This document shows positions 52,701-56,930 of a stretch of 64,000 nt of DNA, in pieces. The notes under the pieces were generated by a model. The model was not told the origin of the DNA. It saw only the letters and a list, made by a program, of their open reading frames with translations, and did no database searches. Every line of letters starts with the position of its first letter. Position 1 is the stretch's first letter. The stretch comes from Diploptera punctata (taxonomy: Eukaryota; Arthropoda; Insecta; Blattodea; Blaberidae): contig JASPKZ010007249.1 of NCBI GenBank assembly GCA_030220185.1, forward strand, positions 1,674,001 through 1,738,000, given 5' to 3'. The translations under genes and the position numbers were made by a program.

Positions 52701-55700
52701 GGAAGAGGTTGAGGAGGCAAGACGGAAACAAGATGAAGTTAAACAGGCTCTTCTTGCTGCAACCACAACACCTCAGCACCATCATGTGCAGGAAAACGAA
52801 CATGATGAAGATGATGAATTGGTGAATGGAGATGTCAGCACAGATCTGGCAACAGATGATAACATTGTTGATCCCGTAGAGGAGAGACGGACGTTAGCTG
52901 AGCGCAATGAACGTCTACATGACCAGCTCAAGGTAAAATAAAAAAAACTTATTCTAATTTTATTGGTCTGATGTAGGAATACTAATAAATTATTTAAAAT
53001 CAGATTTTTGCAATATTAATAAACCTTTTGTCATTGGAGGTATATTTACAGTCTTGTCGTTCCAGTCACTTCTCAGTATATGAAATAAAATCATGTTTAA
53101 CTGTCATGCTGATATCTGATTTTTTAATCCATACAGCTGGTTTTTTTCTGAAGTTCAATTTGTACATTTTTTTAATAATAAAATGTGAACTTAGGGTATT
53201 GTACATCTCACCTCATAGGATGAATTTTCTTATCTGGACATGTTGTGGGAGTCATCTCCCCATTTTGAACAAAATTACAACTTCTGATCAAATCTACTTG
53301 AGACTGGTGACATAGTCTCCAAAATATGCTCAGGTGAGATAATTCATCTTATGAATTGAGTTGTATATTTTTTAAATTCAGATTCATTAATTTTTACCTC
53401 AGTCTTAAATATATTGTTGTCTCTAAATTTGCTGTCATTCAGCTGATCACTATGATGAATTATATTTGAAGAGAAAAATTATATGCTCAAACCCAGGACC
53501 TTTCGCACTCTAGGCGAATGCTCTAACGAGTGAGCTATCTGAGTGAGCTCCAATCTAAATGCAAATCTTCCTCTTATATATGCTGTTAATTCCCTTGCAC
53601 CAAATGCTATGAAACCTCTGCTTCTATCTTGCAGATGGTGTCTTCTTTATTAAGACGACATTTAATTGGGAATAATAAAAACATTTATCACTAGGATGCC
53701 TAATAATATACACCATGGGTTCAAACCCCAGCTCTGAGCATATAATTTTTCTCTTCAAATATAATATACACCAAGTCTAGGCTAAAGGGCAGGATTTTTT
53801 TGTATATATATATGCAGAAATGTACAAGATTTTATTTTTATAACAGCATACTAGAAATCTATACAACAAAACAAAAATTGAATAAAAATATACTCATAGT
53901 ATGATTATTAAAAACCCTCAGTGTTACTTCTTGAAAATGCAGTCCTTGTAAATTACATATTTATAATTAATAAGCAAGCTATTTATATAGTCACTCATGT
54001 TTGGGAAATAAAATGAACTCACTGGCACTATCAAGCCCATAAGTTCAAGACTGTACAGATAAAAGTTATTCATACATAATTAAATTAATGTTTTTATTAC
54101 CTCACCTCGTATCCTTTTTCTTCTATACTGCAGTTTCGGAGCTTATCTCCATCGTCAGTAGCCTCTAGTCGACCGGTGTTATGTCGTTTCTTGGCGGTTT
54201 CCTTCTTACTTCTATCGGTGGGCCGATGAACCTCTGGATCAGGTCAAAATTTGCAGGAGTTTCAAAATTCATGAGTTTGTCTTTTTTGTTTTTTTGGATA
54301 TGGATTTTTTCCCAGACTGTGAGTTCTTTTAGTTTATCTGTATGGTCTGAAAAACATTTAATTGATACAGAAGCTAGCCTAATCAAACAAACAGATAAAC
54401 TAAAGGAACTCACAGTCTGGGAAAAAATCCATATCCAAAAAAACAAAAAAGACAAACTCATGAATTTTGAAACTCCTGCAAATTTTGACCTGATCCAGAG
54501 GTTCATCGGTCCACCGATAGAAGTAAGAAGGAAACTGCCAAGAAACAACATAACACCGGTCGACTAGAGGCTACTGACGATGGAGATAAGCTCCGAAACT
54601 GCAGTATAGAAGAAAAAGGATATGAGGTGAGGTAATAAAAACATTAATTTAATAAATTAAACCTCATAGTGTTCTTTCCCTGTGAAAGTTATTCATACAT
54701 CCTTATCCTGAAGTAATGTTTTCAAATCATTTCTTGTATAATTCATCTTCCTCAAATTATGATTAATATTTTCCTCCCATCTCTTTATTGGCCTACATAT
54801 ATCTATGGGTTTCCTATTAGAATTTTCCTTGCTCCTCTTTCATACCTCAATCGTACCACATCTCTTGTCCATCGCAGTCTGAGACTTAACTGTTCTTAAT
54901 ACATCTAGTTTCCCCATTAAGATTACATAGTTTGCTGTTAAGCAGTTTCTCCATTTAACTGACTGTTTCTCTTTCGTCCAAAATTTTTTCTTCGGGATTT
55001 ATTCTCAAATACTCGTAATTTTTTCTTCTCCCTTAAAATAATAGACCATGTTTAATGTTTTTTTGGCAGCAGTTGGTATGACAAGAGTCCCTGTAATGCA
55101 CAATAGGAATTATTAAATTATTTGATAGAGGAACAAATTAAAGTAAACATGTAAACTGTAATGTGTAATGTAAAATTCCCAATTAAATGTCTTCTTAATA
55201 AAGAAGCCACCATTTGCAAGATAGAAGCAAAGGCTTCATAGCATTTGATGCGCAGGTATTAACAGCATATATAATAGAAAAATTTACATCTAAATTGGAT
55301 TTACTCAGATAGCTCACTTGGTAGAGCATTTGCCTAATGTGCGAAAGGTCGTGGGTTCAAACCCCAGTCTGTGCATATAATTTTTCTCTTCAAATATAAA
55401 ATACACACATTAAATACCTTTGAACATTTTTTTCTCCTTCTTTCATAAATTTAAAGCTGTACCAATTAATGAATTGGTATGATTAATTATCAAAACTTCA
55501 TCTTTAAGATGCAATATTCTGATATTGCACTATTGTTAATTTCACATTCATCTACAAACCTGTGAAGTATTGTTTATTTTTTATTTCACTCACCTCATAC
55601 TGTGAAGTATTACCTGTTGGATCCACCATGGAGAAATATTGGAGAGCAAGAACGCTAATGGCTTCGTTGCCAAGGCCCAGCATTCGAAAACAATTATTTC

Positions 55701-56930
55701 ACATTCAAAATGACACCTAAGAAAAATGCAGTTCACTAAGTATTTCCCAGATAATTTCACAATTCTGAATATTTTTCAATGATTTCTTTTGTCTTCTGTT
55801 ATTAAATCATATATCTACAAAATGTAACACTGGAGGGAAAATTTTCTATAGGATCGTAACAGGCCTTGGCCTAATACTTGGAAGGAAGAAGAAGAAGACA
55901 AAATGTAGCAGATTTCCTTACATAACTATAGGATAAATATATATTTTTTAAGGAATATGAGGTGAGTGATAAAAGTTTATCTAAATTTTATATGAATACT
56001 GGATTTTTTTTTTTACTTTTTTGTACAATTAATTTTTTTAGATGAAGTATCCATGTTAATTTTGTTTATCTGTATATAATATACTTGCTTGCAAAGTTTC
56101 ATTAAAGTATCTCAGATAGTTCTGAAATTATGAGAGGAACAGGATTGAAAAATGCTAGTTGCAGAAAGCAAGCAACAAACTTACTGAAAGTTATATGGAT
56201 GGAGGACTTTTAAAGGGCAAACTGAAAGCTGTCACATTCTGAATAATAATTAAATTACTTTTTTAGGAATTAACACTGAGGTATTATTTATTTAAGTACA
56301 TTTTTATTACTTAAATAAAAAGTTGTATTTTAAGAGAAAAAATATGCTCAGACTGGGGTTTGAACCCAGAACCTTTGGCTTTCTAGGCCAATGCTCTACC
56401 ACTGAGCTTCTGAGAAACTGGATTCAAACCCCAGTCTGAGCGTATAATTTTTCTTTTCAAATAATATAATTTATCCTTCAGGGAGAAGTGATAAATTAAT
56501 AATAAAAACATGAAAAAGTTATTTAAGTTTAGTTTTCATAGAATCAAAGAAGAAAGCCCATTTTATATAAGACAAAATAAATTGAAAAATTAAATTTTTT
56601 GACCTTCAAAGGTACTTCTACCCCCTTAAATGAATCATATTTTACACCTCATCTCATATTTCAAGTACTCACCATGACTAGTTTTGAGGAACCTTTCCTC
56701 GTCCTCAGCTTACATTCTAAAAGTTTAAATGATTATTAAATTCTGATTAAAATTTTATTTTATAGGCTCTGAAACAAGACTTGGCCCAGTCCCGAGATGA
56801 GACTAAGGAAACAGCAATGGACAAGATTCATAGAGAAAATGTACGTCAAGGACGTGATAAATACAAGACCCTGCGTGAGATTCGTAAGGGCAACACCAAA
56901 CGCCGTGTGGATCAGTTTGAAAATATGTAA
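31604..56930 (+). CDS. Moe: Moesin (ERM protein), nine coding exons, 5' end outside the window
   Basis: Moesin links plasma-membrane proteins and PIP2 to cortical actin. The N-terminal FERM domain binds membrane partners and the C-terminal tail binds F-actin; intramolecular FERM-tail binding keeps the protein closed until a conserved tail threonine is phosphorylated. The coding exons are 31604-31726, 38727-38878, 40377-40460, 43681-43827, 47401-47661, 50072-50282, 50804-50950, 52702-52932 and 56766-56930. All introns have GT and AG ends and the phases fit, giving 506 residues without a frameshift. By alignment from memory with vertebrate moesin (about 577 aa), the first residue seen corresponds to about position 65. 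The order is end of F1, F2, F3, the alpha-helical region, an acidic linker, and the C-terminal domain ending in QFENM. It is moesin rather than merlin because it has the actin-binding [16 protein letters not shown] tail. The first exon(s) were not found. Confidence 0.97.
31727..32380. other. Moesin intron sequence, little recognised
   Basis: Contains a decayed piece of a SINE body near 32150-32230 (GGCTGGGGACTCTATATGCT compares with the 12.66-kb SINE). Confidence 0.4.
32345..32670. mobile_element. PLE-derived fold-back element C
   Basis: Arms of about 110-130 bp: ATCTCACCTCACAAAGTTCC on the left, GGAACTTTGTGAGGTGAGAT on the right. They carry CTGAAGA - hairpin (GAAGTA/TACTTT) - GAAAC motifs at 32439-32471 (-) and 32581-32614 (+). 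A third partial motif unit lies between them. The conserved tail is at the left in complement (GGAAGCACTATGAGGTATTT). Confidence 0.7.
33175..33345 (-). mobile_element. SINE fragment, reverse orientation
   Basis: Complement of the head region of the SINE at 42223 (CTTACAGGTGAGGAAAAACC; box B region GGAGATTGAATCCGGGCCTG). Confidence 0.55.
33541..34355. mobile_element. Mariner-type DNA transposon relic with terminal inverted repeats
   Basis: About 815 bp, bounded by inverted repeats that begin AGGGTGTTCATAAATTAGAC (left) and AGAGTGTTTCTAAATTAGAC (right arm read on the - strand), alike over about 130 bp. The inner - strand frame at 34087-33866 contains [20 protein letters not shown]. This compares with the SPDLxxLDFFLWG motif near the third catalytic acidic residue of Tc1/mariner superfamily transposases. 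Most of the transposase is missing. It sits in a Moesin intron next to an AT microsatellite. Confidence 0.75.
34962..35075 (-). pseudogene. Retrotransposon 3' end with (GAA)n tail
   Basis: On the - strand ACTGGAGGGAAAATTTTCTA then TAGGCCTGG...AAGGAAGAAGAAG: the 3' end of family L1c running into a GAA microsatellite. Other copies are at 52180, 55830 and 60690. Confidence 0.65.
35076..35650. other. GC-richer repeat-like stretch
   Basis: The base composition is unlike its surroundings (for example CCCTCGGATGCCCTAATAGC, ATGAGGACCCCTGAGGGGAT). Probably an old retrotransposon or SINE remnant; I cannot assign it. Confidence 0.3.
35655..35760. mobile_element. Small fold-back with two conserved tails
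   Basis: TAATTATTATGAGTTAGGGT is followed by its inverted copy AACTCATAATAATTA, then two tail-like units (AACCTCATTATTAAGTTCCT and AACCTCATTGTTACTTCCTT). Confidence 0.5.
36425..36685. mobile_element. PLE-derived fold-back element D
   Basis: Arms TAGTCTTTTATATCTTATCT...CTCATAAAAGTTGAGTT and the complement ending TATGAGGTAAGATGCAAAAG. The left arm carries CTGACGA, helix AAAACA/TGTTTT and GAAAC (36478-36506, -); the right arm has it decayed (CTGATGT, AAAAC). The tail is ACCTCATTATACTTCCTATT at 36650. Confidence 0.75.
36686..38090. other. Moesin intron sequence, nothing recognised
   Basis: AT-rich; no repeat family assigned. Confidence 0.4.
38095..38420 (+). mobile_element. tRNA-like repeat (SINE family T), best tRNA head
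   Basis: The head at 38316-38389 folds as a near-complete cloverleaf: acceptor GCCT/AGGC, D arm GCTCAGTTGGTAGAGC, anticodon stem-loop with loop CTGGCAA (anticodon GGC, Ala-type), T arm CCGTGTTCGAGTCTCGG. It is flanked by the family sequences TTATTAAGAAG-like (upstream, mutated) and AAAATTTTTCTCTTCAAATA (downstream). No encoded CCA is expected in eukaryotes. The repeat context makes a functional tRNA-Ala unlikely. Confidence 0.6.
38316..38389 (+). tRNA. tRNA-Ala(GGC)-like sequence, probably a pseudogene
   Basis: 74 nt with both internal promoter boxes (TAGCTCAGTTGGTAGAGC; GTGTTCGAGTC) and a mismatch (A-C) in the anticodon stem. Embedded in a dispersed repeat that has at least ten relatives in this window with other anticodon loops (AGA, AAT). 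Confidence 0.35.
38727..38878 (+). CDS. Moe: Moesin exon b: FERM lobe F2
   Basis: This exon encodes [20 protein letters not shown] and continues through [12 protein letters not shown] to DRLLPQ, plus two bases of an Arg codon. The acceptor is TTTACAG at 38720-38726 and the donor is GTATGT at 38879. The [15 protein letters not shown] signature is typical of lobe F2 of ERM proteins. The exon is 152 nt and ends in phase 2, matching the single base that opens the next exon. Confidence 0.96.
39638..39660. repeat. (GT)n microsatellite
   Basis: About eleven uninterrupted GT units. Confidence 0.9.
39860..40320 (+). mobile_element. Two decayed tRNA-like repeats (family T)
   Basis: AGGAGCCTAGATAGCTTAAT occurs at about 39880 and 40185, each followed by a box B-like GGTTCAAACCCCGG or GGTTTGAATCCTG and the AATATTAATTTGTYCTTTAT-type flank. 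The first copy has lost its anticodon arm. The two units repeat about 305 bp apart including their flanks (TAAAATTCTTCTTGAATAAG), so this is an old tandem pair like the array at 44.5 kb. Confidence 0.6.
40377..40460 (+). CDS. Moe: Moesin exon c: FERM lobe F2
   Basis: This short exon of 84 nt completes an Arg codon and encodes [20 protein letters not shown], then NEHKGML and two bases of Arg. The acceptor is TTTTCAG and the donor is GTTTGT. The Trp-Trp pair and the HKGML ending match the helical part of lobe F2 in insect moesins. Both flanking introns hold tRNA-like and fold-back repeats. Confidence 0.95.
40566..40745. mobile_element. Fold-back element B, deletion derivative
   Basis: Repeats 25298-25436 (CAATTGAGTTGGTGTTTACT; the motif block at 40669-40701 on the -, with CTGAAGA, GGTAC/GTACC and GAAAC all intact), then jumps through a short ATTATGATAATTTGT palindrome to the other end. 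The centre and most of one arm have been lost. Confidence 0.75.
40985..41340 (-). mobile_element. Dispersed repeat, unclassified (family U)
   Basis: Two internal sub-repeats: CTGGAGCAAGTTCAAACAAA / CTGGAGCAATTTCAACCAAA, each followed by a TATACACAT- or TATACATAT-type stretch. This looks like an old non-autonomous element. Confidence 0.4.
41636..41906. repeat. (TTA)n tract and (TTAAAA)n tract
   Basis: TTATTA units at about 41640-41665, and an AATTAAAATTAAA-type tract at about 41866-41908 with ordinary AT-rich sequence between. Confidence 0.7.
42050..42862 (+). mobile_element. Helitron-like repeat interrupted by a SINE
   Basis: Sequence blocks before and after the SINE belong together (AATAATCAGAAAT occurs on both sides). 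The element ends TACCCAAGGAACATGGGTAA, then TTTGCTAG with T next: a hairpin (ACCC/GGGT) followed a few bases later by CTAG, as at Helitron 3' ends. Confidence 0.45.
42223..42614 (+). mobile_element. tRNA-derived SINE with short target-site duplication
   Basis: Head GTGGTCTCGGGGTAGCATGC (box A) and GGGTTCGGTCCCCGG (box B), the body TGAGGTTTTTATCGGGGTTT, and a 3' region with CAGAAGTGGGTTACAAGTAC and GCCAGGAGAGAAACCAGGAA. TTGAGGTTC is repeated at 42214-42222 and 42615-42623. Relatives share the 3' region (61980-62030) or the head (33175). Confidence 0.75.
43320..43520 (-). pseudogene. Non-LTR retrotransposon fragment (family L1c)
   Basis: The - strand reads [20 protein letters not shown] and [19 protein letters not shown], the same region as the copy at 27239-27420. 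Confidence 0.65.
43681..43827 (+). CDS. Moe: Moesin exon d: FERM lobe F2 to F3
   Basis: This exon starts with the base that completes Arg, then [20 protein letters not shown], and runs through [20 protein letters not shown]. The last Lys codon is split (AA before the donor GTAAGA at 43828, G in the next exon). The acceptor is TAATGCAG. The sequence spans the F2/F3 boundary and is nearly invariant across ERM proteins. Confidence 0.96.
44030..44250. mobile_element. PLE-derived fold-back element E
   Basis: The arms TAATAACTAATAAATAGTGA...ATCTCACCTCATAACTC and complement ATAAGGTGAGATTTCACGAC enclose one CTGAAGA - GAG/CTC hairpin - GAAAC motif (44106-44134, -). The tail ACCTCATAATGTTATTTTTT is followed at once by a reversed tail AGGAATTAACACTATGAGGT. 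Confidence 0.7.
44285..44475 (-). mobile_element. tRNA-like repeat (family T)
   Basis: A - strand tRNA-like head (CAGGTAGCTCAAATGGTAGA, box B partly lost), then a second short copy of the 3' half (AGGTTCAAGTCCCGGTCTGA on + at 44406) with the flank AATTTTTCTCTTCAAATATG. A local rearrangement. Confidence 0.55.
44511..45372 (-). repeat. 300-bp tandem array of tRNA-like repeats, nearly three units
   Basis: The same unit starts at about 44511, 44811 and 45111 (period exactly 300 bp); the third unit is cut at about 45366 by the next fold-back. Each unit has, on the - strand, a tRNA-like head (GGTGGCTCAGATGGAAGAGC; anticodon stem TTGAC/GTCAA with loop ATAGAAA; TGGGTTCAAACCCCA T-arm) plus TTAATTCCCTAA and TTATTAAGAAGACTTCTTAT. 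Units differ by only a few bases, apart from a small insertion in the third, so amplification is recent relative to other repeats. Confidence 0.85.
45378..45640. mobile_element. PLE-derived fold-back element F
   Basis: Arms of about 85 bp: GAGCAATATTTAAAAATTTC...CACCTCACAA against TTGTGAGGTGAGATTTTTAA. Motifs CTGAGGA ... GAAAC occur at 45437-45464 (-) and 45488-45516 (+). Tail ACCTCATAATGTTATTTCCC at 45618. Confidence 0.8.
45735..46018. mobile_element. PLE-derived fold-back element G
   Basis: Near-perfect arms of about 110 bp starting ATTAAGGTAGAATATTTTTA and ending in its complement. The + strand motif at 45891-45922 has CTGAGGA, a 5-6 bp helix (GGAAC/GTTCC) and GAAAC; the - strand partner is at 45811-45842. 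The apex carries GTATCGTCACGACCG and its complement. Tail ACCTCATAGTGAGAATTCCT. A close relative lies at 63475-63600. Confidence 0.85.
45891..45922 (+). ncRNA. Hammerhead-ribozyme-like core (element G)
   Basis: CTGAGGA, helix GGAAC/GTTCC with a 9-nt loop, then GAAAC. The same module is present in complement in the other arm. Helix III is not convincing here, so this may be only a degenerate core. Confidence 0.4.
46025..46200. mobile_element. PLE-derived fold-back element H
   Basis: Arms TTAATGAGTCATTTTAACAT...CTTACCTCATA and complement TATGAGGTAAGATGTTAAAA. A decayed core motif is at about 46090-46122 (-). Tail ACCTCATAATGTGTTTCCC. The same element recurs, shortened, at 63345-63470. Confidence 0.75.
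46815..47220 (-). pseudogene. Non-LTR retrotransposon piece (family L1a) split by a fold-back
   Basis: TTAATGTTATTCTCCCA at the left and CCCAACCTATTCTTGGTCTC with CTTCTGGTTTTCCTAAGAGT at the right are consecutive parts of the family L1a 3' region. They are now separated by the element at 46861-47121. Confidence 0.65.
46861..47121. mobile_element. PLE-derived fold-back element I with 12-bp target-site duplication
   Basis: GTTATTCTCCCA is duplicated at 46849-46860 and 47122-47133. Inside are the reversed tail (ATAGGAAGTAACATTAAGAG) and arms AACATTTGGTCTGTTCGTTC and complement. A + strand core lies at 47040-47068 (CTGACGA, helix GGGGC/GCTCT with G-T pairs, GAAAC). The right arm ends AGAGGTAAGAATGAACAGAC. 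Confidence 0.85.
47255..47345. mobile_element. Short PLE-derived fold-back J
   Basis: TTTAAAATAAATTCTATATT with CCTCACCTCATATCC on the left and AATAAAGAATTTATTTTAAA on the right, then the tail AACCTCATAGTGATATTTCC. It ends about 40 bp before Moesin exon e. Confidence 0.6.
47401..47661 (+). CDS. Moe: Moesin exon e: FERM lobe F3 and start of the helical region
   Basis: This 261-nt exon encodes [20 protein letters not shown], the [20 protein letters not shown] stretch and [20 protein letters not shown], then the first residues of the helical region ([17 protein letters not shown]). The F3 lobe has the PH/PTB-like fold that binds membrane-receptor tails and, in the closed state, the C-terminal domain. 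The acceptor is TTCTTTAAG and the donor is GTGAGT. The intron after it carries a mariner relic. Confidence 0.97.
47957..48690 (+). pseudogene. Decayed mariner-type transposase
   Basis: Starting at an ATG ([13 protein letters not shown]), the frames give [20 protein letters not shown] and [10 protein letters not shown] (N-terminal helix-turn-helix region). Next come [31 protein letters not shown] and [20 protein letters not shown] (SDEAWFH with the catalytic Asp), then [10 protein letters not shown] and [10 protein letters not shown]. Several deletions and frameshifts, including loss of the segment between DEAWFH and SPDL. It is related to the element at 33541-34355 and lies in the intron after exon e. 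Confidence 0.75.
48700..49890. other. Moesin intron sequence with scattered repeat ends
   Basis: At 48905-48990 there is a reversed PLE tail (AATAGAAAATAACATTGAGG) and ATAAGGTGAGTCTGTTGCAT; the same pair recurs at 51340-51375. At about 48983-49074 a GTACCAGA...TCTGGTAC inverted repeat surrounds GCCACAAGCGGCGCTAGTGT, perhaps a small unclassified element. The rest is AT-rich and unassigned. Confidence 0.4.
49895..49985 (-). mobile_element. Solo PLE end with well-preserved hammerhead-like core
   Basis: On the - strand: CTGATGA (the canonical hammerhead box), helix AAACAC/GTGTTT with loop AAAT, GAAAC (49937-49967), then ATGTCCTAAAAAAATTCAAC and TTATAAGGTAAGATGCAACC. Same subfamily as element D (36.4 kb). 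Lies upstream of Moesin exon f. Confidence 0.65.
50072..50282 (+). CDS. Moe: Moesin exon f: alpha-helical coiled-coil region
   Basis: This exon encodes 70 residues from [20 protein letters not shown] to EARQNELQ. They are charged, Gln/Glu/Lys-rich heptad-like sequence with no helix breakers, as expected for the central helical hairpin of ERM proteins. The acceptor is TTTTTTTAG at 50063-50071 and the donor is GTAAGG at 50283. A relic of a PLE end lies about 105 bp upstream of the acceptor. Confidence 0.95.
50804..50950 (+). CDS. Moe: Moesin exon g: alpha-helical region
   Basis: This exon encodes 49 residues from [20 protein letters not shown] to KDEETRRLQ in phase 0, continuing the coiled-coil segment. 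The acceptor is AATTACAG at 50796-50803 and the donor is GTAATG. The preceding intron is only 521 bp, the shortest here. It has a fragment like the conserved PLE tail (AGGAAGTAACATTG) about 15 bp before the acceptor. Confidence 0.95.
51335..51400. mobile_element. PLE end fragment
   Basis: GATAAATAAGGTGAGTCTGT followed by TGCATCTTACCTCATAAAA: two ends in opposite orientation, a collapsed fold-back. Confidence 0.5.
51535..52256 (+). pseudogene. Non-LTR retrotransposon RT to 3' end (family L1c)
   Basis: [19 protein letters not shown] contains the catalytic F-A-D-D box. Then come [61 protein letters not shown] and [18 protein letters not shown], broken by frameshifts and stops. The 3' end runs into AAGGAAGAAGAAG. 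Inserted in sense in a Moesin intron. Confidence 0.8.
52702..52932 (+). CDS. Moe: Moesin exon h: end of helical region, acidic linker, start of C-terminal domain
   Basis: This exon encodes 77 residues in three parts: [20 protein letters not shown] closes the helical region; a His-rich then acidic linker follows ([23 protein letters not shown]); and [18 protein letters not shown] opens the C-terminal domain. The linker is the variable part of the family, and no polyproline run is present, unlike ezrin and radixin. The acceptor is GATAACAG and the donor is GTAAAA. Confidence 0.95.
53195..53360. mobile_element. Decayed PLE fold-back K
   Basis: TTGTACATCTCACCTCATAG and GATGAATTTTCTTAT on the left; CAGGTGAGATAATTCATCTT on the right. 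The core motif is mostly lost. Confidence 0.5.
53455..53770 (-). mobile_element. tRNA-like repeat (family T)
   Basis: - strand head CAGATAGCTCACTCGTTAGA, a perfect anticodon stem TTCGC/GCGAA with loop CTAGAGT, then AAAGGTCCTGGGTTTGAGCA. The T arm is truncated. Family body and flank (TTATTAAGACGACATTTAAT) follow to a second partial 3' half at 53700-53765. Confidence 0.6.
54078..54684. mobile_element. PLE fold-back L with about 260-bp arms and 16-bp target-site duplication
   Basis: The arms at about 54082-54341 and 54391-54650 are nearly identical inverted copies around a 49-bp spacer. Each encodes the PLE C-terminal tail ([20 protein letters not shown], then [18 protein letters not shown]), so open frames of about 128 codons run on both strands (54165-54551 -, 54181-54567 +) and cross the spacer. 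Core motifs CTGACGA, GGAG/CTCC, GAAAC lie at 54133-54158 (-) and 54574-54599 (+). The arms end GGATATGAGGTGAGG. The tail ACCTCATAGTGTTCTTTCCC precedes the duplicated target (54062-54077 and 54685-54700). Confidence 0.9.
54574..54599 (+). ncRNA. Hammerhead-ribozyme-like core (element L)
   Basis: CTGACGA, T, helix GGAG/CTCC with loop ATAAG, GAAAC. Matched in complement at 54133-54158 and, mutated (CTAATGA), at 62841-62866. Confidence 0.45.
55190..55395 (+). mobile_element. tRNA-like repeat (family T)
   Basis: Head CAGATAGCTCACTTGGTAGA, anticodon arm TTTGC/GCGAA with loop CTAATGT (AAT, Ile-type), GGGTTCAAACCCCAG T arm, then CATATAATTTTTCTCTTCAA. The upstream body is AATGTCTTCTTAATAAAGAA and GCATTTGATGCGCAGGTATT. 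Confidence 0.65.
55575..55990. mobile_element. PLE fold-back M with nested retrotransposon 3' ends
   Basis: CACTCACCTCATACTGTGAA on the left and GGAATATGAGGTGAGTGATA on the right are inverted ends. Between them lie a 3' end of the RNase H-bearing family (TATTGGAGAGCAAGAACGCT, as at 60065 and 61372) and a 3' end of family L1c with its GAA tail (55830-55895). Confidence 0.6.
56318..56490 (-). mobile_element. tRNA-like repeat (family T), rearranged
   Basis: AAGAGAAAAAATATGCTCAG, the - strand tRNA-like half (GGTTTGAACCCAGAACCTTT on +), then a second 3' half in opposite orientation (GGATTCAAACCCCAGTCTGA) with the TTTTCTTTTCAAATAATA flank. Just upstream (56263-56288) is a reversed PLE tail AGGAATTAACACTGAGG. 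Confidence 0.55.
56645..56710 (-). mobile_element. Solo PLE end upstream of the last Moesin exon
   Basis: On the - strand CTGAGGA, a 6-bp helix GAGGAA/TTCCTC and AAAAC (from GAAAC) at 56681-56708, then TATGAGATGAGG. Located 58 bp before the last exon. Confidence 0.55.
56766..56930 (+). CDS. Moe: Moesin last exon: actin-binding tail and stop
   Basis: This exon encodes [20 protein letters not shown] through [20 protein letters not shown] and ends DQFENM plus TAA (56928-56930). The threonine codon ACC at 56868-56870 (in KYKTLRE) corresponds to the regulatory phosphothreonine of ERM proteins (Thr558 in human moesin); its phosphorylation releases FERM-tail binding. The last residues form the F-actin-binding site. 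The acceptor is TTTTATAG. A decayed PLE end sits about 60 bp upstream of it. Confidence 0.97.
   Translation, partial: ALKQDLAQSRDETKETAMDKIHRENVRQGRDKYKTLREIRKGNTKRRVDQFENM

Larger units (their letters stand above)
54013..55050 (-). pseudogene. Non-LTR retrotransposon 3' end (family L1a) split by a PLE fold-back
   Basis: The edge GAACTCACTGGCACTATCAA starts the copy at about 54013. It is interrupted at 54077 and resumes after the duplicated target AAAGTTATTCATACAT at 54685, continuing as CCTTATCCTGAAGTAATGTT and on to about 55050. The reading frame is heavily decayed. Confidence 0.75.

Noticed and set aside
54165..54567. Two overlapping antisense genes of about 128 codons
   Set aside because: They are the two arms of one inverted repeat of the PLE C-terminal region, each crossing the spacer; not independent genes.
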